A DNA stretch of 64,000 nt, taken from Capra hircus (Eukaryota; Chordata; Mammalia; Artiodactyla; Bovidae). Of the stretch, positions 1 through 10,885 are shown piece by piece. A program made the translations under genes and the position numbers. The notes below the pieces were generated by a model, which saw only the letters and a program-made list of their open reading frames with translations, was not told the origin of the DNA and did no database searches. Positions within the stretch are counted from its first letter, which is position 1. Every line of letters starts with the position of its first letter. The stretch covers positions 81,718,713 through 81,782,712 of the forward strand of contig NC_030816.1 of the NCBI RefSeq assembly GCF_001704415.2, given 5' to 3'.

Positions 1-575
1 TATCTCTTATCTTTTTTATAATAGCTGCCCTGAGCAGTGTGTGGTGACATCTCATTGTGGTTTTGATTTGAATCTCCCTGATGACGAGCAATGTTGAACC
101 ATTTGAATGTGTTTTCATATACCTGTTGACCATTTGAATGTGTTCTTTGGAAAAGTGTCTATTTACATCCCATTGTACATTTTAAATCTGGTTATTTGGG
201 ATTTTTTTGCGATTGCATTATATGAGCTCCTTATATATTCTGGGTATTACTCCTTATCAGATATATATAGCTTGCAAATATCCTCTCCCATTCCATAAGC
301 TGCCTTTTTATTTTGTCATTTTGTTGATCATTTCCTTTGCTCTACAGAGCTTTTCAGTTTAATATAATCCCTGTTCTTTATGCTGCTTATGGTTTTGATG
401 TCATATAAAAAATAAAAAATCACTGCTAAGACAAATGTCGAAGAATTTTTTCCCATCTGTTTTCTTCTAGAAGTTTTATGGTTTCAGGTCTTACATTTAA
501 GTCTTTATACTCCATTTTGAGTTAATTTTTGTGTATGATATAAAATAAAGGTCTAATTTCATTCTTTGGAAATTC
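1..575 (-). mobile_element. LINE-1 fragment, antisense (ORF2 C-terminal region)
   Basis: The plus strand reads as the familiar antisense of the distal L1 ORF2 region: a block of the type CATTGTGGTTTTGATTTG, then CTCCCATTC, then a CTTACATTTAAGTCTTTA block. It is degraded with no long frame. A CHR-type SINE is inserted at its right edge (576). Confidence 0.7.
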
Positions 576-882
576 TTAATCATTTTTTTTAAGATCGATT
601 TATTTTATTCTATTTTTGCCTGCGCTGGGTCTTTGTTGCTGCACGAGGGCTCTCTCTAGTTGCAAAAAGTGGGAGCTAGTTACTCTTCATTGCAGTGCAT
701 AGGTTTCTCATTGCTGTGGCTTCTTTTTCCCAGAGCACAGGGTCTGGTCACGCAAGCTTCAGAGATGCAGCCCGTGGGCTCAGTAGTTGTGGCTCTCAGG
801 GTCTAGAGTGCTGGATCAGTAGTTGTGGTGCATGGGGCTATGCAGCATGCGGCATCTTCCTGGACCAGGGATTGAACCGACC

Positions 883-985
883 CACTCCAGGATTCTTGCC
901 TGGGGAATTCCAGGGACAGAGGAGCCTGGTGGGCTACAGTCTACGGGATTGCAGAGTCAGACATGACTGATGGACTAACACTCTA
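883..985 (+). mobile_element. Truncated Bov-tA/Bov-A SINE fragment inside the CHR SINE
   Basis: The Bov-A body (CCAGGATTCTTGCCTGGGGA through AGTCAGACATGACTGA) occurs without the tRNA-like head. Confidence 0.65.
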
Positions 986-1021
986 CATTGCAAGGCAGAT
1001 TCTCAACCATTGGACCACCAG

Positions 1022-1300
1022 CTGCTGCTGCTGCTGCTGCTAAGTCACTTCAGTCGTGTCCGACCCTGTGCGACCGCAGAGATGGCAGCCCACCAGGCTC
1101 CGCCGTCCCTGGGATTCTCCAGGCAAGAACACTGGAGTCGGTTGCCACCTCCTTCTCCAATGCATGAAAGTGAAAAGTGAAAGAAGTCGCTTAGTCGTGT
1201 CCAACTCTTTGCAACCCCATGGACTGCAGCCTACCAGGCTCCTCCGCCCATGGGATTTTCCAGGGCAAGAGTACTAGAATGGGGTGCCATTACCTTCTCC
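1022..1300 (-). mobile_element. Bov-A2 dimeric SINE with 13-bp target duplication
   Basis: A complete Bov-A2 dimer in reverse orientation begins with the CTG-repeat tail at 1022. The target duplication ATTGGACCACCAG is exact at 1009-1021 and 1301-1313, so it inserted into the CHR SINE. Confidence 0.92.
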
Positions 1301-1587
1301 ATTGGACCACCAGAGAAGCCCCTTAATCATTTTTGAACATTTTCCTTTTGATCTTGGGCCTGTAAATTATGTAGCCAAGCCTGATAACATTGCCCACTGA
1401 GAAAGAACTTGGATCCCTGTTTTAGGTGATCTAGTCCTGTTCAGAGTACAGGTATCTGATTTCTAACACAGTTAGTATCTGCGTTACAAAAGTATTCACT
1501 TCCCCTTCATTTAAATGAATTCTATCTACTGAATATGTATCAGGTTGGTTTTACACAAGTTACCAATAATTCCTTAATCCCCTCTCC

Positions 1588-1864
1588 TGCTGCTGCTGCT
1601 ACTAAGTTGCTTCAGTCGTGTCTGACTCTGTGCAACCCCATAGATGGCAGCCTACCAGGCTCCCCCGTCCCTGGGATTCTCCAGGCAAGAACACTGGAGT
1701 GGGTTGCCATTTCCTTCTCCAGTGCATGAAAGTGAAAAGTGAAAGTGAAGTCGCTCAGTCGTGTCTGACTCTTCTCGACCCCATGGGCTGCAGCCCACCG
1801 GGCTCATCCATCCATGGGATTCTCCAGGCAAAAGTACTGGAGTGGGGTGCCATTGCCTTCTCCA
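1588..1864 (-). mobile_element. Bov-A2 dimeric SINE with 12-bp target duplication
   Basis: This full dimer in reverse orientation is bounded by exact copies of AATCCCCTCTCC at 1576-1587 and 1865-1876. The short frames through it are SINE translations. Confidence 0.92.
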
Positions 1865-1876
1865 AATCCCCTCTCC

Positions 1877-3160
1877 AAAAAATTACATTTTCAAAAAATA
1901 TGCTGAGTTAATCTCATTGTCCCAGAGGGAGACAACTAAGGCAGGAGGTGATTGCAAAGCACACCAGCCCTGGCGTGAGTGTGTTGGGGTTTGAGGTCGG
2001 AGCAGTGTGTCTTTGACTGACTCCCCTAAATTGTTCTGCTTTTCACAACTTCTCCCCTGTTTCTACTTCTGAAACCACAGGTTCTCTAAAACACAAGCAT
2101 TTCTCCTAGTAGTTCTCATGGCAATCGCATGCGAGTTTTCTTTCTAGGAAGGAGTAAAGGACTTTTGTTAAATAAGACCGAATAGACAGTCGGGACTGTA
2201 TTAGGGCCTCAGAGTTTGGTAGCATTTGCAATATTTCTTGTGATGTATCCTTGTGGTATTTCAAATTCTAGGGGAGCACCAAATGCTTTTTGTCATGACT
2301 TTGAACTTATTTACTATAGCTCTTTGGACATAGCTCTCAATGAATGATTTGTGAATGAAATAAAAAGAAGCTAACAGACCAAACTAGCTCTAAAAAAAGT
2401 CACTGCTTCTTGAACACCTACTGTGTGCCACGCACTGGGTCAGGTCCCTTATGGCCATTACTCTAGTCAATGACCTGACAGTTGTCCCCTGAAAACCACA
2501 TCATTACTTTATAGATGTCGACATGGACAGGTAACTGGCAGATAGTGAGTTTATGAGAACTACATGTGTTTCTCAACAGTCCTTTATTTAATATTTAAAA
2601 ATGATTAAGTTTGGAACACCTCCATTTCTACAAAGTATAACATTAAACTTGTTATATATTTTGAAATTAATGCAGAGCTTATCTTTACAGGAATTGTGAG
2701 TTTCTGTGCATTTATTTACTTATAGAATATTTTGCGCTTTGACATTTTCTGACTTAATCGAAGTTTTAATGATCTAAATAAGCAGAAAAATTGCTGTGGT
2801 GCCTGTAAAAGTTTTGAGAAACTAGGGTAAAGATGCTATACGCATTAGGGAAGAGATTCACTATATCACATGACTAAATGAAACCCAGTGAGGATGAAGA
2901 AAAAGGATGTTGAAGAAAGAGATGAATGACTAGGAAGGGAAAGGAGACAGAAATCCCAGAGGATTAAAAAAAAAAAAAAAGATACTGGTTGTGAGCTATA
3001 AAACGGCTGTAATCATTGTGGGCCAGCATTTTAGGACATTTGTTGTAGATCTGAGATCTGCAATAAGAAACTGACACCTAGGAATAAAGCTCACCAAATG
3101 CGTAGTTATTGGTAACCATTTCACAGAATCTTCTAAGAAAGCTTCAGGGTGTTATCAGTA
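1877..3160. other. Intergenic stretch with one MIR, otherwise unrecognised
   Basis: No gene-like frame. A MIR lies at 2400-2560 and an A-run at about 2966-2980. The rest is AT-rich with no family I can name. Confidence 0.5.
2400..2560 (+). mobile_element. MIR SINE fragment
   Basis: A MIR-like core is visible: GAACACCTACTGTGTGCCAC followed by a region resembling the 'pool of Thr' MIR body. Diverged, as expected for an ancient mammalian SINE. Confidence 0.65.
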
Positions 3161-3285
3161 TAAGTGAGAAAATTCAGAATCAAGGTTAAATAATCTGCTC
3201 ATATTCACACATCTAGTGAGCTGCAGAAATAAATTTCACTCCAAGGACTATCCAAGCCCAGGGTCATCTGCTTACCATTCAGGCC
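3160..3285 (+). mobile_element. MIR-like fragment
   Basis: GTTAAATAATCTGCTCA followed by CACACATCTAGTGAGC resembles the distal part of MIR. Heavily diverged. Confidence 0.45.
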
Positions 3286-3457
3286 TCAGCAGCAGGCAGT
3301 CTTCTTGATCAAAACATGGGAAAGGACAGAACTCTAAGGGACAGAGGCTGTAATCCACAGTACCCAACTCCAAATCAGGGCAGCAGTGGCAAACGTCTTA
3401 CACTTGTGTCTCTCAACCACTGTCACTAGACTTGCCTCTCACAAAGAAGGAATATAG

Positions 3458-3460
<3 letters not shown>

Positions 3461-3506
<46 letters not shown>

Positions 3507-3507
3507 C
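3461..3507 (+). repeat. (TG)n(CG)n dinucleotide repeat
   Basis: About 18 TG units run straight into about five CG units, an uninterrupted purine-pyrimidine alternation of 47 bp. Likely a polymorphic microsatellite. Confidence 0.95.
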
Positions 3508-3624
3508 TAGCATGTTACGTGGGACTCAGTCTTTAAAAGTAATTGCATAGTCTTTGACTTGAGCAATGACACATGAACCAGCAAAATGTCCTTTGCTACC
3601 CAACTATTTCTTTCTTTTCTAAAA

Positions 3625-3832
3625 AAGAAAAAAAAATTATTTATTTATTTGTTTGACCATGCCAGGTCTCAGTTGTGGATCTTCAAATCTTCATCACAGC
3701 ACGCAGGATCTTCAGCTACGGCATGTAAGCTCTCAGTTGCGGCATTTGTGGGATCTAGCTCCCTGACCCGGGTGCACCCCCCTGCATTGGGAGCTTGGAG
3801 TCTCAGCCACTGGACCACCAAGAAAGTCCCAC
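3625..3832 (-). mobile_element. CHR-type SINE, minus strand
   Basis: It starts with an A/T-rich tail (TTATTTATTTATTTG) and ends in CACTGGACCACCAAGAAAGT. CCCAACTA occurs on both sides (about 3599 and 3835), suggesting a target duplication. Confidence 0.75.
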
Positions 3833-4079
3833 CACCCAACTACTCCTACCCCCACTGCTGTCAACTTCATGCCCAGTCACTGAGCATAAATACATCTGAG
3901 CATTCACATCCGAGTCTATCCGCAACAGGTCAGAAAATCAGGCGACATCCTAGGGTAAAGTTTTAGGGGACACTGGTGATCTTGGAGGCTGGGAACCCAT
4001 TTGGCAAGTCAACTGGTTGGCCAATCCTACCGTCACTACCCTGACTTCAATCTCCTGTCCAAACCATCCTCTGGGAGTC

Positions 4080-4666
4080 AGTTCAGTTCAGTTCAGTCGC
4101 TCAGTCATGTCCGACTCTTTGTGACCCCATGGACTGCAGCACGCCAGGCTTCCCTGTCCATCACCAACTCCCAGAGCTTACTCAAACTCATGTCCATCTA
4201 GTCAATGATACCATCCAACAATCTCATTCTCTGTTGTCCCCTTCTCCTCCTGCTTTCAAGCTTTCCCAGCAGCAGGGTCTTTTCCAATGAGTTAGTTCTT
4301 CACATCAGGTAGCCAAAATATTGGAGTTTCAGCTTCAGCATCAGTCCTTCCAATGAATATTCAGGACTGATTTCATTTAGGATGGACTGGTTGGATCTCC
4401 TTGCTGTCCAAGGGACTCTCAAGAGTCTTCTCCAACACCACAGTTCAAAAGCATTAATTCTTTGGCCCTCAGCTTTCTTTATAGTCCAACTCTCACATCT
4501 ACACATGACTACTGGAAAAACCATAGCTTTGACTAGCTGGATCTTTGTTGGCAAAGTAATGTCGCTGCTTTTTAATATGCTGTCTAGGTTGTTCATGACT
4601 TTGCTTCCAAAGAGCAAGCATCTTTTAATTGCATGGCTGCAGTCACCATCTGCAGTGATTTGGGGA
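4080..4666 (-). mobile_element. BovB LINE, 5'-truncated 3' end
   Basis: The GTTCAGTTCAGTCGCTCAG terminus at the left marks the BovB 3' end on the minus strand. Reading leftwards, the distal ORF region is recognisable (LVKAMVFPVVM, SWTIKKAE, LWCWRRLLRVPWTARRS). Truncated about 590 nt from its 3' end and frame-disrupted. Confidence 0.9.
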
Positions 4667-5079
4667 AGCAGGGCTACCCAAACTGAACCAGCAGTCTTCT
4701 ACAGGATCCAGAGCAAACAGTCTCTGCTGTGACCCAGCCCTGGCTGCCAATGCTTTCGTTCTATCTGTGAGCTTCACCAACCTCCAGCATCTTCCCACTG
4801 TTACCTCCCACTCCTTCCTGCCTGCTCAGATCCTAGGAATCAGATTCCTATTAAATCTTCAATTCTGGACACTACTCCTTTTATTATACATGGATTGTGT
4901 CTTCCAAACAGTGTCGAGAGAGAAATGACATAGTCACAATGAAACAAAAATTAAAACCAACCAATTAGCCTACCAGCCAAAACAAATAAAAAAACCCAAA
5001 CATTTATATATATATTGTCAGGTATCCTAACACCAAAGAAAAGCCTTCTTCTATAAAATAACCACCCTCCTCTCCGTAC

Positions 5080-5290
5080 ACTCTTGTCTGGCTTGATTTC
5101 CCTTCAAGGACTTGCTAAAGCACCTGACTTGTATCCTTATTTGTAGTTTATCATTTCTTTCCACCCTCTGCAGATTGTCAGTTCTAAGGGAGCAGGGACT
5201 TGTGTCCTCAGTGCCTGTAACAGTGCCCAGTGTTGGGCACAAGATGAAGACTTCATACATTTATTGTGACTGGAAAAGCATCTGTTGAAC
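5080..5290 (+). mobile_element. L2 LINE 3' fragment
   Basis: It resembles the L2 3' end: GATTGTCAGTTCTAAGGGAG, then AACAGTGCCCAGTGTTGGGC and CATACATTTATTGTGA. Confidence 0.6.
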
Positions 5291-5544
5291 CCCTTTTTGC
5301 TGTTTATTTTCAAGGCCACCTTTGAGGTTCACTTTAACCTCATTTAACTCATACAGTGGGAAAAGGTATACCCGTGTGCTGGACCCAGGCTGACTCTGGG
5401 ATCCACACTATTCTCCACTCTTTCCATCCTCCAACATGTATGGTAGGTGACCATCATGTGTTTTCATCTTGTTCACGTTACTTCTGAGAGTTTCATATCC
5501 CTACATTAGCTTCACATTAGCTGACTGCCAACTGAAGAAAAATG

Positions 5545-6241
5545 CACAACCAAAAAGTTGTGAGTTAAATTTTATTGGGAGATCTTGCTGAGGACTATAG
5601 CCTGGGAGACAGCTCAGATAGATCCAAAGAATGGCTCCAATGAGGTAAGGGAGGGGCCGGCATGGAACCAAGCAGACCCCTGTGCTCCTCCCCCACCAAA
5701 GTACAAAGGCCCTCCCTGTCCCCTACCTCTTATTTATAGAAAAGCTGAAAACTTGCATGCTTCCTTGACTCACAAAAAAGCAGGCTCAAGCAGTTAATGA
5801 TTAGGATCACAGAGTCACAGACTCCGTGTTGTTTTACAGATCCTATAACTGCCACCATAGAGGAAAAACTAACTACATGATAACCAGACTGTATCCATGA
5901 CATAAACTGTTCCATGTTAAGCAGAGCTGAGTCTATGGCTAACAAAATTCCAAGAACTGGCCTCAAGAGAGTGAGATTAACATTGTTGCTCATAATAATC
6001 GATATCTTTGTGAAAATCAAAATAATTATAGCTTGTTCTTCCCGTATATGTAAGCAAGCAAGCAACTAAAACTGTCAGCAAAGAGATGCTTCAAATCCAT
6101 GTCTGTATCATTCACTCTAAGACCTCAATGCCGTTTCTCAGCATGAAGAAATTACAGAAGACTGACCTTCCTCCCTGATTCTATAGAAACAAAATGATAT
6201 CTGACAGGGGGGATTTGCAAGCAGCTTTTTGCAGGAAACTG
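5545..6241 (-). mobile_element. Endogenous retrovirus LTR-like segment, minus strand
   Basis: On the minus strand this ends with a TATA-like CTATAAATA near 5733, followed about 155 nt later by an AATAAA near 5574. That order (U3, promoter, poly-A signal) is LTR-like and resembles ruminant BTLTR elements. No viral coding sequence is present. A Bov-A2 is inserted at its right end. Family naming is tentative. Confidence 0.5.
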
Positions 6242-6253
6242 CCCTCAACAGGA

Positions 6254-6540
6254 CGGAGAAGGCAATGGCAACCCACTCCAGTACTCGTGTCTGGAAAATC
6301 CCATGGGCGGAGGAGCCTGGGAGGCTGCAGTCCATGGGGTCGTGAAGAGTCGGACACAACTGAGCAACTTCACTTTCACTTTTCACTTTCATGCACTGGA
6401 GAAGGAAATGGCAACCCACTCCAGTGTTCTAGCCTGGAGAATTCCAGGGACAGGGGAGCCTGATGGGCTGCCGTCTATGGGGTCGCACAGAGTCGGACAC
6501 GACTGAAGCGACTTAGCAGCAGCAGCAGCAGCAGCAGCAG
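6254..6540 (+). mobile_element. Bov-A2 dimeric SINE with 12-bp target duplication
   Basis: This full dimer ends in a (CAG)n-type tail and is flanked by exact CCCTCAACAGGA copies at 6242-6253 and 6541-6552. Confidence 0.92.
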
Positions 6541-6649
6541 CCCTCAACAGGAAGCCCTTTTCTTGTCACTTCAGCAACGCTATGAGAAATGGAATATTTC
6601 CTGCCATATCAGTAAACAAGGATGTCACAGTCATTAACAATTGCAAAAT

Positions 6650-7221
6650 CACTGCAGATGGTGACTTCAGCCAAGAAATTAAAAGGCGCTTGCTCCTTGA
6701 AAGAAAAGCTTTGACCAACTTAGATGGCATATTAAAAAGCAGAGACATTACTTTGCCAACAAAGGTCCAGCTAGTCAAAGCTATGTTTTTTCCAGTAGTC
6801 ATGTGTAGATGTGAGAGTTGGACTATAAAGAAAGCTGAGCGCTAAAGAATTAATGCTTTTGAACTGTGGTGTTGGAGAAGACTCTTGAGAGTCCCTTGGA
6901 CAGCAAGGAGATCCAGCCAGTCCAACTAAAGGAAATTAGTCCTGAATATTCACTAGAAGGACTGATGCTGAAGTTGAAACTCCAATACTTTAGCTACCTG
7001 ATGTGAAGAACTGACTCAATGGAAAAGACCCTGCTGCTGGGAAAGATTGAAAGCAGGAGGAGAAGGGGACGACAGAGAATGAGATGGTTAGATGGTATCA
7101 CTGACTAGATGGACATGAGTTTGAGTAAGCTCTGGGAGTTGGTGATGGACCGGGAAGTCTGGCATGCTGTGGTCCATGGAGTCACAAAGAGTCGGACATG
7201 ACTGAGCGATTGAACTGAACC
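6650..7221 (+). mobile_element. BovB LINE, 5'-truncated 3' end
   Basis: It shows the distal BovB ORF (ITLPTKVQLVKAM, ESWTIKKAE) and the terminal GAGCGATTGAACTGAAC. Stops and shifts interrupt the frame. Confidence 0.9.
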
Positions 7222-8370
7222 GGTGAGCTGGTGAGCCCTCAGGGTACTCAGGAAGGAGAATACCTGCCATCTAGCAGCCAGGAGACTGTAGCCACTCCCT
7301 ACAGTGAGTCTCACGGGAGCTCAGAATGTAAAAAACACAGGATACTGGCCCTGATACCTGAGATGTATATGAAATTTCAGTGAGCCCAGAATCTTCCATC
7401 TCCCCATACATAGGAAAGAGCTAAATTCCTTTACTTGGGATATCTGATATTTTTAATTAACAATAATCTTTTGATGTTTAGACTACCAGCCTTTGTTGTA
7501 AAACTTCTGTATAACCTGACCCCTCCCCTCACCTCCTCAGGGTAGTAATCTCAAAGTCACTTACCGGGGCTTGATGTCCTAAAACTTCCCACTGAATAAA
7601 ACATAACTATCAATGTTTAGGTTTTGAGTATTTTTTTTTAAGTCCACAGCTATACTATAACTAACCTTAAGCCAGGCACCCCCGGGCTCTGCTCATCTCT
7701 AGCCTAAGCACACTTTTCAAATCTTTTGATCATACAATACTTGCCTAACCTGTTGGTTCCTTCAGTAGATCAAAGAAATAGAAATGAAGAATAAGTAATT
7801 AACAGATGACCAGTTCTCTCCCCTAGCTACCCCTTCGGTAACCTCTCAGAAAGATTGTGGGAATAAGATAGCATCTAAAGATCATAAATCCACAAGCCGG
7901 CATGCAGTGAGAAATGACTACAATCATTTCACTTGATCCCCTAACTAGGTGATCAAGATTACTTCCCCTTTAAAAGGGCTTAAAAGGGTTTCTCTGGTGA
8001 TTCATGCAGTTCAGGAGACCCAGGTTCAATCCCTGAGTCGGGAAGATTCCCTGAAGAAGGAAATGGCAAGCCACTCGAGTATTCTTGCCTGGAGAATTTC
8101 ATGGACAGAGGAACCTGGCAGGCTATAGTTCACTGGGTCACAAAGAGCCTGACGTGGCTGAGCGACTCACACCTTCACTTTCACTTCACTTTCCCCTTTA
8201 AAAACTTTCATGGCTCAGCAGAATCTTCAGAGCTGGTTTTTTGAGGGGATATGAGTCTGCCTTCTCCCCAGGTTGCTGGCTTTTTTATTAAAAACAACTT
8301 TCCTTTCTCCCAACATGTGCCCCTCAAGTATTGATTTTTTGAGTGGCAAGCAACTGGGCTTGAGTTTTTT
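7222..8370 (+). mobile_element. LTR-like sequence, plus strand, interrupted by a Bov-tA
   Basis: Two LTR-like ends appear. A GAATAAAACATAAC poly-A-type signal lies near 7593, and from about 7740 to 8370 there is a U3-like block ending in a GGCTTTTTTATTAAAAAC region resembling the 3' part of ruminant ERV LTRs. No gag, pol or env is recognisable. Called from general LTR architecture; family uncertain. Confidence 0.35.
7976..8190 (+). mobile_element. Bov-tA SINE
   Basis: The tRNA-like head (CAGGTTCAATCCCTGAGT) is followed by the Bov-A body. TTCCCCTTTAAAA occurs at 7963-7975 and 8191-8203, the target duplication. Confidence 0.88.
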
Positions 8371-8524
8371 AACAAGGATATATATGAGTTTTTGCTGGAA
8401 AAAGTGTAGTTAAACATCAAAAGATTACTGAGGGGGTGGGGAGATGACTGCTAACCACAAATACCAGACATCTTAAGTTAATGATTTTAGTGCTTTTCTA
8501 TATATGGGAAAATGCATGAATCGG

Positions 8525-8792
8525 GTCTTGGACTTCCCTGGTGGTCCAATGATTGAGAATCCGCCTGCCAACGCAGGGTTAACAGGTTTGATCCCTGGTC
8601 CAGGAAGATTTCACATGGCACAGAGCAACTAAGCCCATGCACCGCAACTGCTGGGACCCGAGCATCTGGAGCCCACGCTCTGCAAGGAGAGCAGCCACGG
8701 CAGTGAGAAGCCTGCACACCACAACCAGAAAAGAGCCCACACAGCAGTGAGGACCCAGCCCAGCCATAAATCAATAAATAATTTTTTAAAAA
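8525..8792 (+). mobile_element. CHR-type SINE, near full length
   Basis: It starts GGACTTCCCTGGTGGTCCAA, has a tRNA B-box-like GGTTTGATCCCTGGTCC, and ends in an A-rich tail with CAATAAATAA. Confidence 0.8.
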
Positions 8793-9021
8793 CAGTCTGG
8801 GCTCATTGAAATTATTCCTTAGATATGTGTCTTAACTATCTCGGGTCAGTGTCCAGAGCATAGACTTCTTCCTATTGTTTCCTATCCTGAATTCCCCTCA
8901 GGGTGCACCTGAGTGGTGGGGAGCAGCAGCTGCTGGCTTGATGGTGGCAACATTCCTTGTTCAGTGGAAGGGCAGGCAACATTCTCTTGCCACATGACCT
9001 GCCTCTTAGCTGTGCTCTGAG

Positions 9022-9240
9022 CTACTGCAACATGAAAGGAAGTTGCTTCAGTCGTGTCCGACTCTTTGCGACCCTGTGGACTGTAGCCCGCCAGGCTCCT
9101 CTGTCCTTGGGATTCTGCAGGCAAGAATACCAGAGTGGGTTGCCACGCCCTTCTCCAGGGGATCTTCCTGACCCAGGGATCGAATCCAGGTCTCCCGCAT
9201 TGCAGACAGATTCTTTACCAACTGAGCCTCCAGGGAAGCC
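9022..9240 (-). mobile_element. Bov-tA SINE, minus strand
   Basis: The Bov-A body comes first (GTTGCTTCAGTCGTGTCCGA) and the tRNA-like head at the right (GAGCCTCCAGGGAAGCC). Confidence 0.88.
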
Positions 9241-9302
9241 TATTGGAACATAAGGACAACCTCATTTTGACTCAAGACTGAAACAAGAAGAATTATACTA
9301 AT

Positions 9303-9490
9303 ATTTCCTGAGTGCTTATTCTGCTAAGTCCTACAAGTTCACTAACCAGTTTAACCCACACAACAAACCCATGCAGAGGGTACTTTTATCCCTTTTGCAG
9401 TTCAGGAAACTGGGGATGAGAGAAGTAAGGTACTTAAAGTCACACACTATGTAAGCAACAGAATCCAGATCTGTTGACAGCAAAATCTGG
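9303..9490 (+). mobile_element. MIR SINE
   Basis: A classic MIR order is visible: CTGAGTGCTTATTCTGC, then TTTTGCAGTTCAGGAAACTG, then AAAGTCACACACTATGTAAG. Confidence 0.7.
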
Positions 9491-9499
9491 GCTCGTTAG

Positions 9500-10335
9500 G
9501 AAGAAAGAAGGAAAAAGAGAGAACGGGGAAGTAGCGCGGGGACTATGTGTTTTGCTGAGTCATCATAGTTGTATCTAAGAAACTTCCAAGTTTTGGAAAG
9601 ACAAATTTTAAAAATAGTCATTTCACTGTGAGAAAATGAGTTTGAGAGTTTCTGAACTGCAACAAGGAAGTCAATATTAATTTCTGCAGTTAAAACAAAA
9701 GTGGTTTAATATCCTGAGAGTATAGTCATGTTACTAAACAAACCCAGGGCAAGCATTAAGGGCCATTCTCTTCCCATTGCCACCGGCTGTGTCAGGAGCA
9801 CAGACGTCCCTGGAATCCTTACCACTGCCTCTTCCTGGGAGTGAAAAAGAGAGTGCAAAGCCCAAAGGAAGCAGCTCTGTTGCTCTGGCTACAGCTCTTT
9901 ATTTCTTTTGAAAGTGGAAGCTAGTTATAACCAAAAGTGTCTGCGGATGCAAATCAAATTTAACTAATCAATTGCGTTCTCATCAATGGGAATAAAGGAA
10001 ATAACTGAACTGGGTATGTGTTAGCCTCAGTGCCAGGGCTCTGGCATCTGATGGGAGGAACCACCTCTAAGGAAGCTTGTCTAGGAAGGGGAAGGAAGGA
10101 AGGAAAGCGGATGAATGGGTGATCAAGGAAAGCAGAAGAGGAAACCAGCTACTTCCCAATTCTGCCCAGAGCTGTTTAGAATGAAGTCAACTTTCTAGTT
10201 TGGGAGACACCCCTGTTCCACTGGGCAGCTGGACTCCGTGAGATGAGAGGAAAGGACGCCATGCTTCCTCTGTCCTTCTCGTGTGGGTGGGTGGCTCCTA
10301 GCACAGTTCAGCACAGAAGCCTTTGTCCTGTTTTT
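9500..10335. other. Intergenic DNA, nothing recognised
   Basis: No coding frame, RNA gene or repeat family that I can support. There is a short GGAA-rich patch near 10087-10107. Confidence 0.5.
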
Positions 10336-10339
10336 TGTG

Positions 10340-10466
10340 GTAACTGTCTTTTTCTTCGGCGGGGGGTGGGAGGTGGGGTTGGGAAGTGAACATCAGGGGT
10401 CCAACCCGGTGCTCCCTGCCCTGGAAGCGTGGAGTCGTAACCACTGGACCGCCAGGGAATTCCCAA
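10340..10466 (-). mobile_element. CHR-type SINE fragment, minus strand
   Basis: Its tRNA-like end is clear: GGAAGCGTGGAGTCGTAACC then ACTGGACCGCCAGGGAATTC. The 3' part is missing. Confidence 0.7.
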
Positions 10467-10554
10467 AGCTGGGATTGTCTTGACCATCACCACTGCCCTC
10501 AAAACCTCTTACCTAAAATATTTTTAATTTGAAAATGACACATTTTGGAGACTG

Positions 10555-10680
10555 AGATAAGAGAATTAGGCTCTAGCCTCTGCTCTGGCTTAATTCATGG
10601 CCATGGATAAGTCATTTAACTATGCTGGTCTCAGTTTTAAACCCATAAATGAGAGGATTACCATTTTATCATTTCAGGTA
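10555..10680 (-). mobile_element. MIR-like SINE fragment
   Basis: CTCTGGCTTAATTCATGGCC, then GATAAGTCATTTAACTATGC, then TCAGTTTTAAACCCATAAAT follows the antisense MIR pattern. Confidence 0.55.
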
Positions 10681-10767
10681 TGTGGTAATTACCTCCAAGA
10701 CAAATAAAAGCCAACCAATAACTAGAAAGTGCATAGGCGATGTGCACTTCAATTTTAAGTCACACTA

Positions 10768-10885
10768 GGGACTTCCTTGGAGGTCCAGCAGTTAAGACTT
10801 CCACTGCAGGGGGCGCAGGTTCCATCCCTGGCCGGAAACTAAGATCCTGCATGCCTCTAGTCGTGGCTAACAAAAAAAGATGTCA
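10768..10885 (+). mobile_element. CHR-type SINE fragment
   Basis: The head is GGGACTTCCTTGGAGGTCCA, with CAGGTTCCATCCCTGGCC as the B-box-like part. Truncated 3'. Confidence 0.7.

Larger units (their letters stand above)
589..1322 (-). mobile_element. CHR-type SINE, minus strand, carrying two later SINE insertions
   Basis: A tRNA-derived CHR-type SINE in reverse orientation (TTGCCTGCGCTGGGTCTTTG-like start, ACCACCAGAGAAGCCCC-like end) is flanked by the duplicated target TTAATCATTTTT at 576-588 and 1323-1334. It is split by a truncated Bov-tA at about 883-985 and a full Bov-A2 at 1022-1300. Confidence 0.75.

Noticed and set aside
1588..1864. Recurrent small proteins with SLQPHGLQPTRL- or FPGKNTGVGCHF-type text
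   Set aside because: These recur wherever Bov-A2/Bov-tA copies occur and are SINE translations, not a gene family.
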